Below are positions 34,230 through 44,553 of a stretch of DNA of 64,000 bases, piece after piece; position 1 is the first letter of the stretch; the number at the start of each line of letters is the position of its first letter. The stretch is taken from NCBI RefSeq assembly GCF_031326225.1, contig NZ_CP133720.1, forward strand, positions 3,410,001-3,474,000. Reading direction: 5' to 3'. A model generated the notes under the pieces. It saw only the letters and a program-made list of their open reading frames with translations. It was not told the DNA's origin and made no database searches. Origin of the DNA: Undibacterium cyanobacteriorum. GTDB lineage: Bacteria; Pseudomonadota; Gammaproteobacteria; Burkholderiales; Burkholderiaceae_D. Made by a program: the position numbers and the translations under genes.

Positions 34230-36809
34230 TTATTCCTCTTCAGCCTCGGTACGTGCTTTTTCAAACGCCTTCCCGAAGAACAAAGCATTTTCCAAGAGGC
34301 GACGGCTACCAACCCATCCGCTACGGAATCCCAGTGCAGCGCTGGCCATGATCACACTACCGCTACCAACCCGCTCGGCCGTCATGGCGGCGCTACCGGC
34401 GATGCGTTTTGCATTCTCGTCAGAGACGTAACCACTGATCACAGGTGCGCTGGTGTAGGCAGCCACCGTGCCATATGGATCACCTTCCAAGCGATAAACG
34501 TCGGCTTGCGAACGGAACACTGGTAAACGATCACGTGGAATACCAGCGGCCAAAGGATGGCTGCGATCGACCTCAGTTTCAAAAATAACGCCAGCCACGA
34601 GAGCTTTAGCGGCATTACTATCTTGATCCTTGTACGGCAAACGTTGTTCTTTACCCTTCTTCTCGACCTTATCATCCCCGTCGGCTTTTTTCGCCGATTC
34701 TGCCTTGACGAGTTTGGTATGCAAATACGATTGGCTATTGGCCCATTTCAAAGCACCTTCAATCCCGATCACAACACCGCCTTGTTTCACAAAGCGCTCA
34801 AGATTTTTGTTTGCTTCTTCGGACAAACGATAACTTCCATCGGGCATGATGATGTGCGTGTACTTTTCTAGCGGAGTGGAAGCAACGCGATCCAGACTCA
34901 ATTGCGTGGTTGGTAAACGCAAATACGTATCCAACCAATGCCACAATTCACCGACCGAGGTTTGATCAAGGCCGTTGCCAGCTAACAGCGCAACGCGTGG
35001 CCGCTCCACCGTTTTCAGGCTGGCACTACCCAAATCAATGCCACCCAATCCGGCACCCGAGTTCAATGCCATGACTTCCACTGTGGTCGAAGCACTCGCT
35101 TGCTTGACGATCTCGGCTACCTTCGCCGCCGACACAGATTGCATCGCGACCGGGACGATCACGCTACCAATCCCCAAGTCTTTGGGGCCATCGGTCGTTT
35201 GCACACGCATCGGTTTGCTGACGGATCGCAGACGCAGTCCGCTTTGGCTCAATGTCGCCAACAAGGGTGCCGCATCATCATTATTCCAACTAAAGGCGTA
35301 GGCGATATTCGATTCTGCTTTCAAGCCTTGTTTTGCAGGCGCATGATAGGCATCACCGATCACGTCGACGGCCGTTTTAGCACTCGCTAAGTCATACGCT
35401 TTGGTCACACTGAAAGCAGACACGTCATAGAAAGTGTTATCTTTAAATTGAGTACGAAGCTCGGTAATCGCCTCAAGCAAACGCTGCTGGCGCTGCTGCA
35501 ACGGCACGGCGATCGCATTAGCGGCCGTGTATTCTTGCCCCTGAATCGTGACACTGCCTTTCATGTGGTGTACTTCAATGCCATGTTGCTGAAGCAATTG
35601 AGCAAAGGCGCGCAAACGAGCCGGATTGCCATCAGCGGCAAACAACATGGCCTTGTTGGGATTGGCCGCTGCGGTGCGTTTAGCATCTTCAAAAAACTGC
35701 TTTTGGTGGGCAATTAATTGATCGCGCAAAGCATCTGCCGCTTGCAAGGTCGTCAAAGAGGTCGTCACTTGATTGGCGATGGTATGTTCGAAACTCAACA
35801 CCCCATTGCGTGAATCTTGTATGTGCCCACGCGAACTCGCTTGTTCGAACAGAATGCCGATACTGCCTTGAATATCTGGGTAGGTTGAGCCCTTACCGTA
35901 ATAAAAGTCATCGAAGTCTTCGCGACTAAAATAGAACTCGCCACGGGCATCCAAAGCTTTGGCGTGGAATTTTGCGATGGCGACCGTTAAGTCTTGATTA
36001 GTCTGTGGCGTGAGTGGATGGGTGCGACTCGGCACACCTGGTTGAAAGAAGTAGGTGGCGTTGGTTCCTTGTTCATGGAAGTCACTAAAGATATGGGGGC
36101 GCCATTGTTGGAAGGTAGCGACATGCGCCTGTGATTCTGGATGTTGCAACCACAACCAATCACGGTTCAAATCGAACCAGTAATGATTACCACGTCCACT
36201 CGGCCAACTCTGGTTGTGTTCCAAGGTATTGGGATCGGACACCAAGGTCGCGCCGCGATAAGAATTGGCCCACGACGCAAAACGCGCCAATCCATCTGGG
36301 TTGAGCATAGGGTCAATCACAACCACCATACGTTCTAACATTTCTGTCACACTGGGATCGGTCGAACTCGCCAAATGCCAAGCCACAGCAGGCGCCGCGT
36401 TCGCACCACTCGATTCGTTGCCGTGCACGCTGTAGCCCAAATACACCACCACTGGGGTATCACTGTCACCACGAGCGCGGGCCGCTTCGATATCTTTCAA
36501 GCGAGCTTGATTCTTAGGACTGGTAATAATGAGATTTAAAATCGGGCGTTTTTCGTGGGTATATCCCACCACACGCAATTGCACACGATCAGACTGGCTT
36601 GCCAGCAATTGGTAATAAGCCGTCAGCTGCTCTGGTCGTGCATGCCATTCACCGAGCTCGAAGCCTAAACTAGCCGCTGGTTTGGTAATCGTTTGCAAAC
36701 GTGCATGGGCAGGCAATACACCAGTCGGGTTGGCAGCGAGGGCAATGCCTCCACTCACTGAAAGGCAAAATGCTAGGCTCAAAGCCTGTACCAATTTCTT
36801 CATGGCCAT
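34230..36809 (-). CDS. M14-family zinc carboxypeptidase, exported
   Basis: 859 residues with a signal peptide (about 1-25, SVSGGIALAA). The M14 zinc site is HGNE (His129, Glu132) with the third ligand His245 in SDFHEQG; DLNRDW (213-218) and the catalytic glutamate in LFEQASSRG (Glu322) are present. The large C-terminal half (about 400-859) includes a glutamine-amidotransferase-like segment (residues about 590-680). This size and layout is typical of exported bacterial M14 metallopeptidases. GGAGAG lies upstream of ATG at 36809; ATG at 36803 is an alternative. Confidence 0.9.
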   Translation of the reverse strand: MAMKKLVQALSLAFCLSVSGGIALAANPTGVLPAHARLQTITKPAASLGFELGEWHARPEQLTAYYQLLASQSDRVQLRVVGYTHEKRPILNLIITSPKNQARLKDIEAARARGDSDTPVVVYLGYSVHGNESSGANAAPAVAWHLASSTDPSVTEMLERMVVVIDPMLNPDGLARFASWANSYRGATLVSDPNTLEHNQSWPSGRGNHYWFDLNRDWLWLQHPESQAHVATFQQWRPHIFSDFHEQGTNATYFFQPGVPSRTHPLTPQTNQDLTVAIAKFHAKALDARGEFYFSREDFDDFYYGKGSTYPDIQGSIGILFEQASSRGHIQDSRNGVLSFEHTIANQVTTSLTTLQAADALRDQLIAHQKQFFEDAKRTAAANPNKAMLFAADGNPARLRAFAQLLQQHGIEVHHMKGSVTIQGQEYTAANAIAVPLQQRQQRLLEAITELRTQFKDNTFYDVSAFSVTKAYDLASAKTAVDVIGDAYHAPAKQGLKAESNIAYAFSWNNDDAAPLLATLSQSGLRLRSVSKPMRVQTTDGPKDLGIGSVIVPVAMQSVSAAKVAEIVKQASASTTVEVMALNSGAGLGGIDLGSASLKTVERPRVALLAGNGLDQTSVGELWHWLDTYLRLPTTQLSLDRVASTPLEKYTHIIMPDGSYRLSEEANKNLERFVKQGGVVIGIEGALKWANSQSYLHTKLVKAESAKKADGDDKVEKKGKEQRLPYKDQDSNAAKALVAGVIFETEVDRSHPLAAGIPRDRLPVFRSQADVYRLEGDPYGTVAAYTSAPVISGYVSDENAKRIAGSAAMTAERVGSGSVIMASAALGFRSGWVGSRRLLENALFFGKAFEKARTEAEEE

Positions 36810-36996
36810 CGGTTTGTCTCTCCAATTAAACAGGTCGAATAGATGTATGAGTCCTGTGGCCGATCTTCATTGACGAAACGATCAGAGCGTGATGCAATCG
36901 GGCACTCGGGCCCTCGGCTTCATACAAAGCGGAATTGGAGTCCATCATAGCAAGAAAGTTCAAAATCCGAGCCTCCTACGAACGCCCCAAAACAAA

Positions 36997-37024
36997 CAGC
37001 CCATTCATGAGGCTGAATGGGCTG
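36997..37024 (-). terminator. Terminator of the RND-SQR operon
   Basis: CAGCCCATTCA (36997-37007) pairs perfectly with TGAATGGGCTG (37014-37024), and the minus strand continues TTTGTTTT. It lies 65 bp past the sulfide:quinone oxidoreductase stop, marking the end of the five-gene operon. Confidence 0.85.
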
Positions 37025-37089
37025 TCGTATCATTGCTCATTGGAGCGATTGGCCAAGCGGGATGAGAAGATCAAAATAACGGTGTCAGT

Positions 37090-38364
37090 TTATTTATCCA
37101 ATCTTTCAATGCCCATCAATTTCAGGACATATTTTTCATAAACCGGTTCAGAATTTCCTGTCTTCATTTTGCGTAAGAAGTACTTCTCAAAGGCGATCTT
37201 CGCTAAATGTACCCATTTACCCTTTTTGAACCAATTGACATTACGCGGTGGAATTTGCGGCAAAGCGACAAAGGCCGCGCCAGTATCTCCCATGTCCGCC
37301 AAACAGATGGCATTCCAACTACCTTTGGCGGTGGCAGCTTGTCCGGCGAGATCGGATTCGATATTGTGCACAATCGCCGTGACCATGGTCTCGATCATAT
37401 AGCCTGTCTTCGGGGCACCAGTCGGAACTGGGGTCGGTTCCACCGGCGGAATTGCGATACACACACCGGCAGAATAAATGTTTTTGAACTTTTTACTTCT
37501 TTGATATTCGTCGACCAATACAAAACCACGTGGATTACACAAGCCTTCCACTGCAGCGACTGGATCAACGCCTTTGAAGGCGGGCAGCATCATGCTGTAA
37601 CTGAATGGAAGCACATGCTCCTTCTTCAAATTACCCAGTTCGTCCATCTCGCTGACATACATTTTTCCATCTTCAACTTTGGTGGTTTTGGCATTGCAAA
37701 TCCATTTAATATCATTGTTGCGGAATTCGCTCTCCAACATCGATTTCGAATCCCCCACCCCACCGAGCCCGAGGTGTCCGATATACGGTTCGCTGGTGAC
37801 ATAGGTCATCGGTACCTTGTGACGCAATTTACGCTTACGCAAATCGGTATTGAAAATGAAAGCAAATTCGTATGCGGGGCCAAAACACGATGCGCCTGGC
37901 ATCGCGCCAATAATCGCTGGCCCCGGATTTTCTAAGAACTGTTGATATGCCTGATAGGCACGCTCAGCATGATCGATCGAGCAAATTGATTGCGTAAAGC
38001 CAGCATGCGGTCCAGCGCCGGGAACCTCATCAAAAGCCAATTTAGGTCCCGTGGTAATGACCAGAAAATCGTAATCGATACGACTTCCGTCAGCCAGTTC
38101 AAGCGCATTTTCTTCCGGCAGCAGTCGGCTCACTGCTTGCGCTATAAACGCGATTCCTTTTTTCTCTAGATAGGGGCGAATTTCAAAGGTGATCGCCTCG
38201 CGCTGACGCCACCCAACCGCAACCCAAGGATTTGAGGGAACGAATTGAAAATAGTCGACCGCATTAATGACGGTAATGCGGTGTTCTTTGCCGAGCTTTT
38301 CGCGCAACTCATAAGCCGCGGGCATTCCGCCCGTACCTGCGCCCATCACGACGATATGTGCCAT
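37090..38364 (-). CDS. sqr: Sulfide:quinone oxidoreductase
   Basis: 424 residues. FAD-binding VVMGAGTGGMPAAYEL begins at residue 4 and a second nucleotide-binding-like segment follows. Cysteines at 128, 160 and 354 fall at nearly the positions of the three redox cysteines of Acidithiobacillus ferrooxidans SQR (128, 160, 356, from memory). C-terminal amphipathic helices (WFKKGKWVHLAKIAFEKYFL) suit membrane docking. SQR oxidises sulfide to polysulfide or persulfide and passes electrons to quinone. Last gene of an operon with thioredoxin 2, a YgaP-type membrane protein and an RND pump. Confidence 0.88.
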   Translation of the reverse strand: MAHIVVMGAGTGGMPAAYELREKLGKEHRITVINAVDYFQFVPSNPWVAVGWRQREAITFEIRPYLEKKGIAFIAQAVSRLLPEENALELADGSRIDYDFLVITTGPKLAFDEVPGAGPHAGFTQSICSIDHAERAYQAYQQFLENPGPAIIGAMPGASCFGPAYEFAFIFNTDLRKRKLRHKVPMTYVTSEPYIGHLGLGGVGDSKSMLESEFRNNDIKWICNAKTTKVEDGKMYVSEMDELGNLKKEHVLPFSYSMMLPAFKGVDPVAAVEGLCNPRGFVLVDEYQRSKKFKNIYSAGVCIAIPPVEPTPVPTGAPKTGYMIETMVTAIVHNIESDLAGQAATAKGSWNAICLADMGDTGAAFVALPQIPPRNVNWFKKGKWVHLAKIAFEKYFLRKMKTGNSEPVYEKYVLKLMGIERLDK

Positions 38365-38542
38365 GTCTTCTCCAATCTTGATGAAAATTATCTGAATGTG
38401 AGCACACTCTCGTTCTGAGACATCCTCAGCTCAAATGGCCCTACCCGTACTTCAATCACAAAAGTTCTACGACTTCTTAGAGCAACACCAATTTCTACAC
38501 TTGATACACAAACGAAATCCGATAAGCCAGTCCTAGCTATTT

Positions 38543-38971
38543 CTACCGCCCCAGTTGCGAGCGTACCCAGGTCGCCAATTCAGCGGCCGGCATCACACCG
38601 GCTTGACGCGCAATTTCTCGACCATCTTTAAACAACACCAAACTCGGAATACTTCGAATCGCCAGTTGCTGACTCAATTGTGGCGCGGCATCGCTATCGA
38701 CTTTGATCAGGCGCAACTCTGGCAATAGCTTGGCCGCTTGTTCAAACTGAGGTGCCATCATGCGACACGGACCACACCATGCAGCCCAAAAGTCCACCAA
38801 GACCGGCACCTCAGTCTTTGCCACGAACTTAGCAAACGCGGCTTCAGAAATTGGCATCGGCTTCGCTGCCATAATTTCCTCACCGCACTTACCGCATACG
38901 GGCGCCTCCAACAAACGCGCTTGCTCCACACGATTGGTGGCACCGCACGACGCGCACACGATATGTTTCAT
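38543..38971 (-). CDS. trxC: Thioredoxin 2 (TrxC)
   Basis: 142 residues. An N-terminal zinc ribbon with CxxC pairs at 6/9 and 26/29 precedes a thioredoxin domain with the WCGPC active site (Cys66, Cys69) and the cis-proline motif RSIPSLVLF. TrxC-type thioredoxins are redox-controlled through the zinc ribbon. In this operon it may reduce protein persulfides or supply a persulfide acceptor, which is inference. ATG at 38971 follows AGGAGATTCGA. Confidence 0.93.
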   Translation of the reverse strand: MKHIVCASCGATNRVEQARLLEAPVCGKCGEEIMAAKPMPISEAAFAKFVAKTEVPVLVDFWAAWCGPCRMMAPQFEQAAKLLPELRLIKVDSDAAPQLSQQLAIRSIPSLVLFKDGREIARQAGVMPAAELATWVRSQLGR

Positions 38972-39041
38972 TCGAATCTCCTGAATCTTATATTTGGAAT
39001 GAGCGAATTGTTATCGCCGTATGGTCTTCGTATCACCCCAA

Positions 39042-39251
39042 TTACTCGCCTGCGCGCAGGCCAAGTTTGCGCATGATGGTCTCCATCAAGCACCATTTGG
39101 TAATGCCACTTTGTAAGATATTCGCACCGACAAACGCAGTGAAAGCTAAGAACCAAGAACTCACAAATACAGGACTCGATGGAACACCGAGTGCCAAACT
39201 CAACAAGATAAAAATGCCTGCAATAACGCGTACCATTTGCCAAGAGCTCAT
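39042..39251 (-). CDS. Small YgaP-type (DUF2892) membrane protein
   Basis: 69 residues from ATG at 39251, which has AGGAG 8 bp upstream; starts further upstream have none. Two hydrophobic segments (VRVIAGIFILLSLALG; FLAFTAFVGANILQSGI) separated by a short loop, then WCLMETIMRKLGL with one Cys. This is the DUF2892 pattern, which in YgaP is fused to a rhodanese domain and often stands alone beside sulfide genes. It probably forms a membrane partner for sulfur transfer. Confidence 0.82.
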   Translation of the reverse strand: MSSWQMVRVIAGIFILLSLALGVPSSPVFVSSWFLAFTAFVGANILQSGITKWCLMETIMRKLGLRAGE

Positions 39252-39361
39252 TCTATTTCTCCTCAAAAAACATTAAAAAAACTTCACTTAACTCACCATC
39301 CATATCATCGACGTCTGGATCAATGTTCGGATCGATTTTTTGATCGATTTTTTAATCGACC

Positions 39362-42300
39362 TTAGACTTCTTCCTGCACTTCATACTGACCACGATAAGC
39401 AACGAAATACAGCAAAGGAATCACCACCAAGGTCAACAAAGTCGAAACGAAAATACCGAAGATCAAAGAGATTGCCAAACCATTGAAGATGGGGTCATCG
39501 AGAATGAAGAATGCACCCATCATGGCGGCCAATCCGGTCAATGCAATCGGCTGTGCACGTGTAATCGCCGACTGTACTACCGCTTCTTTGAAAGCAATTC
39601 CCTGCGCCACTTGAACGTGGATAAAATCAACCAATAGAATCGAATTACGCACAATAATGCCGGCCAAAGCGATCATGCCGATCATACTGGTGGCGGTGTA
39701 TTGCGCTCCCAACAAAGCGTGACCAGGCATCACACCAATGATGGTCAGTGGAATCGGCGCCATGATGATTAATGGCGTCAAGTAGGATCCAAACTGCGCA
39801 ACGACCAACAGATAAATCAGAACCAAACCGACGGCATAGGCAGCGCCCATGTCGCGGAAAGTTTCGTAGGTGACTTGCCATTCGCCATCCCACTTCAAGC
39901 TGTACTGGCGCACCACATCGTTCGGTTGTTGGATGAAGAATTCGTCAAAGGCCAACTGGCTAGGCGCGACGATCTTGTGCAAGTCGTTACGCATCTTGAA
40001 CATGCCGTACAAAGGACTATCCAATTTCCCAGCCATATCTGCCACCACGTAATTCACTGCTAAACCGTCTTTGTGATACAAAGCTTGTTCGCGCTCTGTA
40101 TCAGTGACCGTCACCAGTTCACGGATGGGTACCAACTTACCTTGGGCACTACGCACCGTAAGTGCTAACAGCGTATCTAAATTACCCTGTTCGTAGTTTG
40201 GCAATTGCAAATAAGCGGAGGCTGGATACTTACTTTGATCATGTAAATAGGCGGCTGCTTCGCCATGCAAGCCCATCCGCAAGCTCGTAACAATTTGCAC
40301 TTGTGAGATACCGAGCTGCGCGGCCTTTTTGCGATCGACAATCAAGAGCTTACGTGGCGATGCGAAACCACTACTATCATCGACATCGACAATACCTTCC
40401 GATTTTTCAAAGACCGCGCGCACTTGCTTCGCCAGCTGACGACGTTCAACATCGCCCGGTCCGTAAATTTCAGCAACGATAGGTGCTAATACGGGTGGAC
40501 CTGGCGGTACTTCAACCACTTTCACATTAGCGTTCGGGTCGATCTTTCTTGCCAGTGCTTGCAATTGTGGGCGGACCCGCATCGCAATCGCGTGGCTCTT
40601 GTCACTACGATGGTGCTTATCAACCAAGTTGACTTGCAAATCGCCCATTTCTGAATCTGCACGCAAATAGTATTGGCGCACCAAGCCATTAAAATTGATC
40701 GGTGCTGCAGTACCTGCATAGGCTTGATAATCGCTGACCTCGGGGACGGTTTGCAGATAATTACCCAATTCGCGCAGGACGGCTGCGGTCTTTTCTACAG
40801 GGGTGCCTGCTGGCATGTCGACGATCACCTGAAACTCAGACTTATTATCGAACGGCAGCATTTTTAGCTGAACCCAGCCGAGCACCGGTAACAAGACCGA
40901 CAAACCGATTAAAGCCAGTACGCCCAGACCTAATTTGGCGCGGTTCTTTGCACCCCGTGTTTGGTCAAGGAAAGGACGGAAGACTGCCTGAAATGCTGGT
41001 GCCAATTTGGCGCGGAATATTGAGATTATTCCACCTTCGCTGTGATGATCTTCCTTCATCCACAAACGTGCCAACCATGGTGTGACAATAAATGCGATCG
41101 CTAAAGACAATAACATCCCCATGCTGGCATTGATCGGAATCGGGCTCATGTAAGGGCCCATCAAACCACTGACAAATGCCATCGGCAATAAGGCGGCGAT
41201 CACCGTTAAAGTCGCCAAAATCGTGGGACCGCCAACCTCATCCACCGCACCCGGAATAATTTCGACCAAACGTTTATCGGGGAACAATGCTTGATGACGA
41301 TGAATGTTCTCGACCACAACGATCGCATCATCGACCAAGATGCCAATCGAAAAAATCAAGGCAAACAATGAGACCCGATTCAGCGTGAAACCCCACGCCC
41401 ACGAAGCGAACAAGGTCACTGTTAAAGTCAGTATCACCGCAGTGCCGACAATCGCGGCCTCGCGACGCCCCAAAGCGATGAAGACCAAAGCCACCACCGA
41501 CAAGGTCGCGAACAACAATTTCTGAATTAATTTTTTTGCCTTGTCATCAGCGGTCTGACCGTAGTTTCGGGAAACCTTCACTTCGACATCCGCAGGAATC
41601 ACCGTGCCTTTCAAACTCTCCATGCGAGAAATCACAGCGTCGGCCACTTGCACTGCATTTTGTCCGGGCTTTTTTGTCACCGCGATCGTGACTGCCGGAT
41701 ATTCATGCGCACCGGTTTGGGATGTGGTCTCAGTTGTTGTCCCAGATGCTGCCCCAGGTGTTGTCGCAGATGCAGGCTTGGATTCTGCTTTGCTAGTTTG
41801 GCCATGTTGCACCTCGCCATGCCATACGTATTGTGTGATTGGCAGCGCTCCATCCTCAATCTGGGCGACGTCTTGCAAATAGACCGGACGATTATTGCGT
41901 ACCGCCACCACGAGTTCAGCGACACTCTGAGCATCTTGCAAGAAGGGGCCCGCTTCGATCGCCACGGTGCGATTACCAGCGGTCAATTCACCGGTAGGCA
42001 AACCCAGATTAGCGGCTTGCAAAGCTGCTTGCAGATCGAGTACTGTCAATTGGTGGGCCGCTAGTTTGGCGGGATCCAAAGCAATTTGTATCGCGCGTCC
42101 AGGTCCACCTATCGTGGTAATTTCGCGCGTACCCTTCACTCGTTTCAGTTCAGCTTCAACACTATGCGCCACTTGTTCAAGGGCCAGTGCCCCTTGGCCC
42201 TGTGCTTGGCTCCATAAAGTAAAGGAAACGATAGGCACATCATCAATCCCTTTTGGTTTAATCAGCGGTTCTAAGGTACCTAAGTTGGCTGGCAACCAAT

Positions 42301-42694
42301 CACGATGACTATGCACGGTGTCATACAAACGCACTAATGCTTCCGTGCGTGGAACACCCACTTCGAATTGAACTGTAATAATGGCAAGCCCTGGGCGCGA
42401 TACCGACATGACGTGCTCGACATTGGCAATCTGACTTAAGACTTGTTCAGCAGGCACCGTCACCATTTGCTCGACATCTTTTACAGAAGCGCCGGGGAAA
42501 GGGATCAGCACATTTGCCATAGTGACGTTGATCTGAGGTTCTTCCTCGCGCGGCGTCACAAGCACCGCAAAAATACCCAACAACAAGGCGACTAAGGCGA
42601 GTAGCGGGGTAATCTGCGCCATCTGAAAAAATCCAGCGATACGACCAGAAATGCCGAGCTGGGCTTTGGAATTGATCTGCTGAGTAGGCTTCAT
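39362..42694 (-). CDS. RND-family efflux transporter permease
   Basis: 1110 residues with the RND layout: a first transmembrane helix (about 28-48, LALVALLLGIFAV), a large periplasmic domain, a helix bundle including ILVDDAIVVVENI, a second periplasmic domain and a second bundle. It belongs to the HAE1/AcrB-like superfamily, though the substrate is not evident. A Thr/Glu/Pro-rich stretch at about 300-340 is an insertion in the first periplasmic loop. It is co-directional with the membrane fusion protein (53 bp upstream) and with trxC and sqr downstream. Confidence 0.9.
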   Translation of the reverse strand: MKPTQQINSKAQLGISGRIAGFFQMAQITPLLALVALLLGIFAVLVTPREEEPQINVTMANVLIPFPGASVKDVEQMVTVPAEQVLSQIANVEHVMSVSRPGLAIITVQFEVGVPRTEALVRLYDTVHSHRDWLPANLGTLEPLIKPKGIDDVPIVSFTLWSQAQGQGALALEQVAHSVEAELKRVKGTREITTIGGPGRAIQIALDPAKLAAHQLTVLDLQAALQAANLGLPTGELTAGNRTVAIEAGPFLQDAQSVAELVVAVRNNRPVYLQDVAQIEDGALPITQYVWHGEVQHGQTSKAESKPASATTPGAASGTTTETTSQTGAHEYPAVTIAVTKKPGQNAVQVADAVISRMESLKGTVIPADVEVKVSRNYGQTADDKAKKLIQKLLFATLSVVALVFIALGRREAAIVGTAVILTLTVTLFASWAWGFTLNRVSLFALIFSIGILVDDAIVVVENIHRHQALFPDKRLVEIIPGAVDEVGGPTILATLTVIAALLPMAFVSGLMGPYMSPIPINASMGMLLSLAIAFIVTPWLARLWMKEDHHSEGGIISIFRAKLAPAFQAVFRPFLDQTRGAKNRAKLGLGVLALIGLSVLLPVLGWVQLKMLPFDNKSEFQVIVDMPAGTPVEKTAAVLRELGNYLQTVPEVSDYQAYAGTAAPINFNGLVRQYYLRADSEMGDLQVNLVDKHHRSDKSHAIAMRVRPQLQALARKIDPNANVKVVEVPPGPPVLAPIVAEIYGPGDVERRQLAKQVRAVFEKSEGIVDVDDSSGFASPRKLLIVDRKKAAQLGISQVQIVTSLRMGLHGEAAAYLHDQSKYPASAYLQLPNYEQGNLDTLLALTVRSAQGKLVPIRELVTVTDTEREQALYHKDGLAVNYVVADMAGKLDSPLYGMFKMRNDLHKIVAPSQLAFDEFFIQQPNDVVRQYSLKWDGEWQVTYETFRDMGAAYAVGLVLIYLLVVAQFGSYLTPLIIMAPIPLTIIGVMPGHALLGAQYTATSMIGMIALAGIIVRNSILLVDFIHVQVAQGIAFKEAVVQSAITRAQPIALTGLAAMMGAFFILDDPIFNGLAISLIFGIFVSTLLTLVVIPLLYFVAYRGQYEVQEEV

Positions 42695-42747
42695 GATGAA
42701 CTCTTCTCTTTTCGTTTTGGGATTTTGTCTTGTGCTTTTTTTGTACT

Positions 42748-44070
42748 TTATTTGGCAGAAAATACTTGCATGGCATCCCTAACGACCACTTCGCCAGCCG
42801 CCAACCCACTGAGAATTTCTTGCTCCGCACCCGATACTGGACCTGGTTTAACTTGTCGCATCAATGGTTTTCCTTGTGCGTTCACCACATACACGGCATA
42901 CACTTCGGCGCGGCGCACAACCGCACTGCGCGGCACATAGAGACGTTGAGCGCTACTCTGATTCAACGCATCTTTGGATGTATCCGTATTTCCAGCAGCA
43001 CCCGGTCCTGCAGAGAATTCCAAGTTCACCCGGGCAAAGAGACCTGGAACAATCGACTTCGGTGCATTGGCCAAATCAAATCGCACTTGCACGGTGTGCG
43101 TTGTCGCATCGGACACCGGCAAAATCGTCATAGCCTTCGGCTTCACAAAGCGTTCACTTGCTGGCAAAGAGGGAAATTCGATTTTCATTTCACTCTCTTT
43201 GTTGAGCATCGCCAAGCGTGCTTGGGGTACGTTAACCATGACGCGCAAATAGCGAGGGTCATACACCGTCATCACAGGCTTACCTGGCATAGCCATTTGC
43301 CCTGGAGCCGATGGCATCGCCGCAACAAAGCCATCAAACGGCGCTTTCAGCGTATAAAAACTCGATTGGGTTTGTACCGCAGAGGCCTGAGCAATTTGCG
43401 CTTGCGCTTGGGCGGTGCTTGATTTCAGAACGGCCGCGGCGCGATCGAGCTGCGCTTGACTGATGTAATTTTTTTCAAACAAGGCTTTTTGTCGTTCGAA
43501 ATCTTTTTCGGCCAATACAACATTGGCTTTCAAGGCTTCGATGTTGGCGCGACTAGCAGAAAGTTCTTGCTGGGCGGCGCGAGCATCAATATGCGCAAGT
43601 ACCTGACCTTGCTTAATTGGATCGCCAGCTTGCACCATAATCTGTTGCACCACGCCTGCCACTTGCGGCGCAATCTCTGCGGTCTTAACCGCTTCCACCA
43701 CACCATCGACCGTCAAACGTGCACTATCGTTGCTACCGCGCACCGGCACTGTCGCCCAGCGTTTCGATTCAGTCACTGCAGTCGCCGCAGTAGATGGTTT
43801 ATTTTGTGTCGCGACACTAGGCGAAGCACCAGCAGCCTTCCCGGTATTTTCAAAACTGAGTCCCAACGCCGCGCCAGCAAAACCAAGACTCAGTAGAGTC
43901 ACCATGACTTTCAATTTCGAGTTTGGCTTTGAACTTGAATCCGAGTTCAACATCAAGTTCGATGCCAATCCCGCGCCAGTCGAGGTTCGTGTCTGGCTTT
44001 GAATTTGGCCTGAAGTTTGACTTTGAGTCTGCGTCATCACTTTATCGAGCTTCATTTTCGTTCCCATCAT
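42748..44070 (-). CDS. RND efflux membrane fusion (periplasmic adaptor) protein
   Basis: 440 residues from ATG at 44070. The frame stays open to 44238, but the promoter described at 44241-44269 would place transcription start near 44234, ruling out the longest start. A Gln/Ser/Thr-rich N-terminus is followed by a membrane anchor (KVMVTLLSLGFAGAALGLSF), then the biotinyl-lipoyl and alpha-hairpin layout (AEIAPQVAGVVQQIMVQAGDPIKQG; ARAAQQELSASRANIEALKANVVLAEKDF; APFDGFVAAMP). It bridges the RND pump to an outer-membrane factor, for which no gene is seen here. First gene of the operon. Confidence 0.85.
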   Translation of the reverse strand: MMGTKMKLDKVMTQTQSQTSGQIQSQTRTSTGAGLASNLMLNSDSSSKPNSKLKVMVTLLSLGFAGAALGLSFENTGKAAGASPSVATQNKPSTAATAVTESKRWATVPVRGSNDSARLTVDGVVEAVKTAEIAPQVAGVVQQIMVQAGDPIKQGQVLAHIDARAAQQELSASRANIEALKANVVLAEKDFERQKALFEKNYISQAQLDRAAAVLKSSTAQAQAQIAQASAVQTQSSFYTLKAPFDGFVAAMPSAPGQMAMPGKPVMTVYDPRYLRVMVNVPQARLAMLNKESEMKIEFPSLPASERFVKPKAMTILPVSDATTHTVQVRFDLANAPKSIVPGLFARVNLEFSAGPGAAGNTDTSKDALNQSSAQRLYVPRSAVVRRAEVYAVYVVNAQGKPLMRQVKPGPVSGAEQEILSGLAAGEVVVRDAMQVFSAK

Positions 44071-44240
44071 CTTTTGAAAGTACGGTTTTAGGATCAAGTT
44101 TCCAGTCAGGAGTGCTATTCCTGTTTTGCAGCTTGCCTCGCCAATGATTGGTAGCGCAAGCGGCACTAGGTTTAAATCTGGAGTGGCGAGACATCGCTTT
44201 CTATTTGTTTTTTCTATTGACTTGCTATTCCATGCCACAC

Positions 44241-44269
44241 ATCATATACTTATTTGCGCATTTACGCAA
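44241..44269 (-). promoter_or_regulatory. Sigma-70 promoter of the RND-trxC-sqr operon
   Basis: On the minus strand: -35 TTGCGT (44269-44264), 17-bp spacer, -10 TATGAT (44246-44241). The implied transcription start is near 44234, leaving a leader of about 165 nt before the ATG at 44070. The -35 and spacer are covered by a perfect inverted repeat. Confidence 0.7.
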
Positions 44270-44272
44270 ATA
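44251..44272. promoter_or_regulatory. Candidate ArsR-family operator
   Basis: TATTTGCG (44251-44258), spacer CATTTA, CGCAAATA (44265-44272) form a perfect 22-bp inverted repeat. It overlaps the -35 and spacer of the operon promoter, so repressor bound here would block RNA polymerase. The ArsR-family gene lies 282 bp away and is divergently transcribed, the typical autoregulation arrangement. Confidence 0.75.
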
Positions 44273-44553
44273 CGAAATAAAAATTTTTTTGTTTTCACAT
44301 TTGCAAGTGGCAAGAATGTTATTTTTTGAAAAATACTTCTTTTGACTACCAAAAAATTCGAATCGCGCTCAGAGCGAGGTTAAATAGAGCCGTTGATCAA
44401 AGAAGAAGCGTTTCAGAACCATAAGAAACAAGACGGGCGCTGCAATTCAGCGCTCCCAGAGAGAGGAAAAAGAGCGACTGGCGTCCTCAAGCTTGCGCCT
44501 CCTTCTTTCAACTTCTCGATTTTTGATGCGGAAAACCAGAGCGAGCGTTTACA

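Noticed and set aside
44071..44238. Longer N-terminus of the membrane fusion protein
   Set aside because: The promoter at 44241-44269 implies transcription begins about 44234, so the ATG at 44238 is not transcribed.
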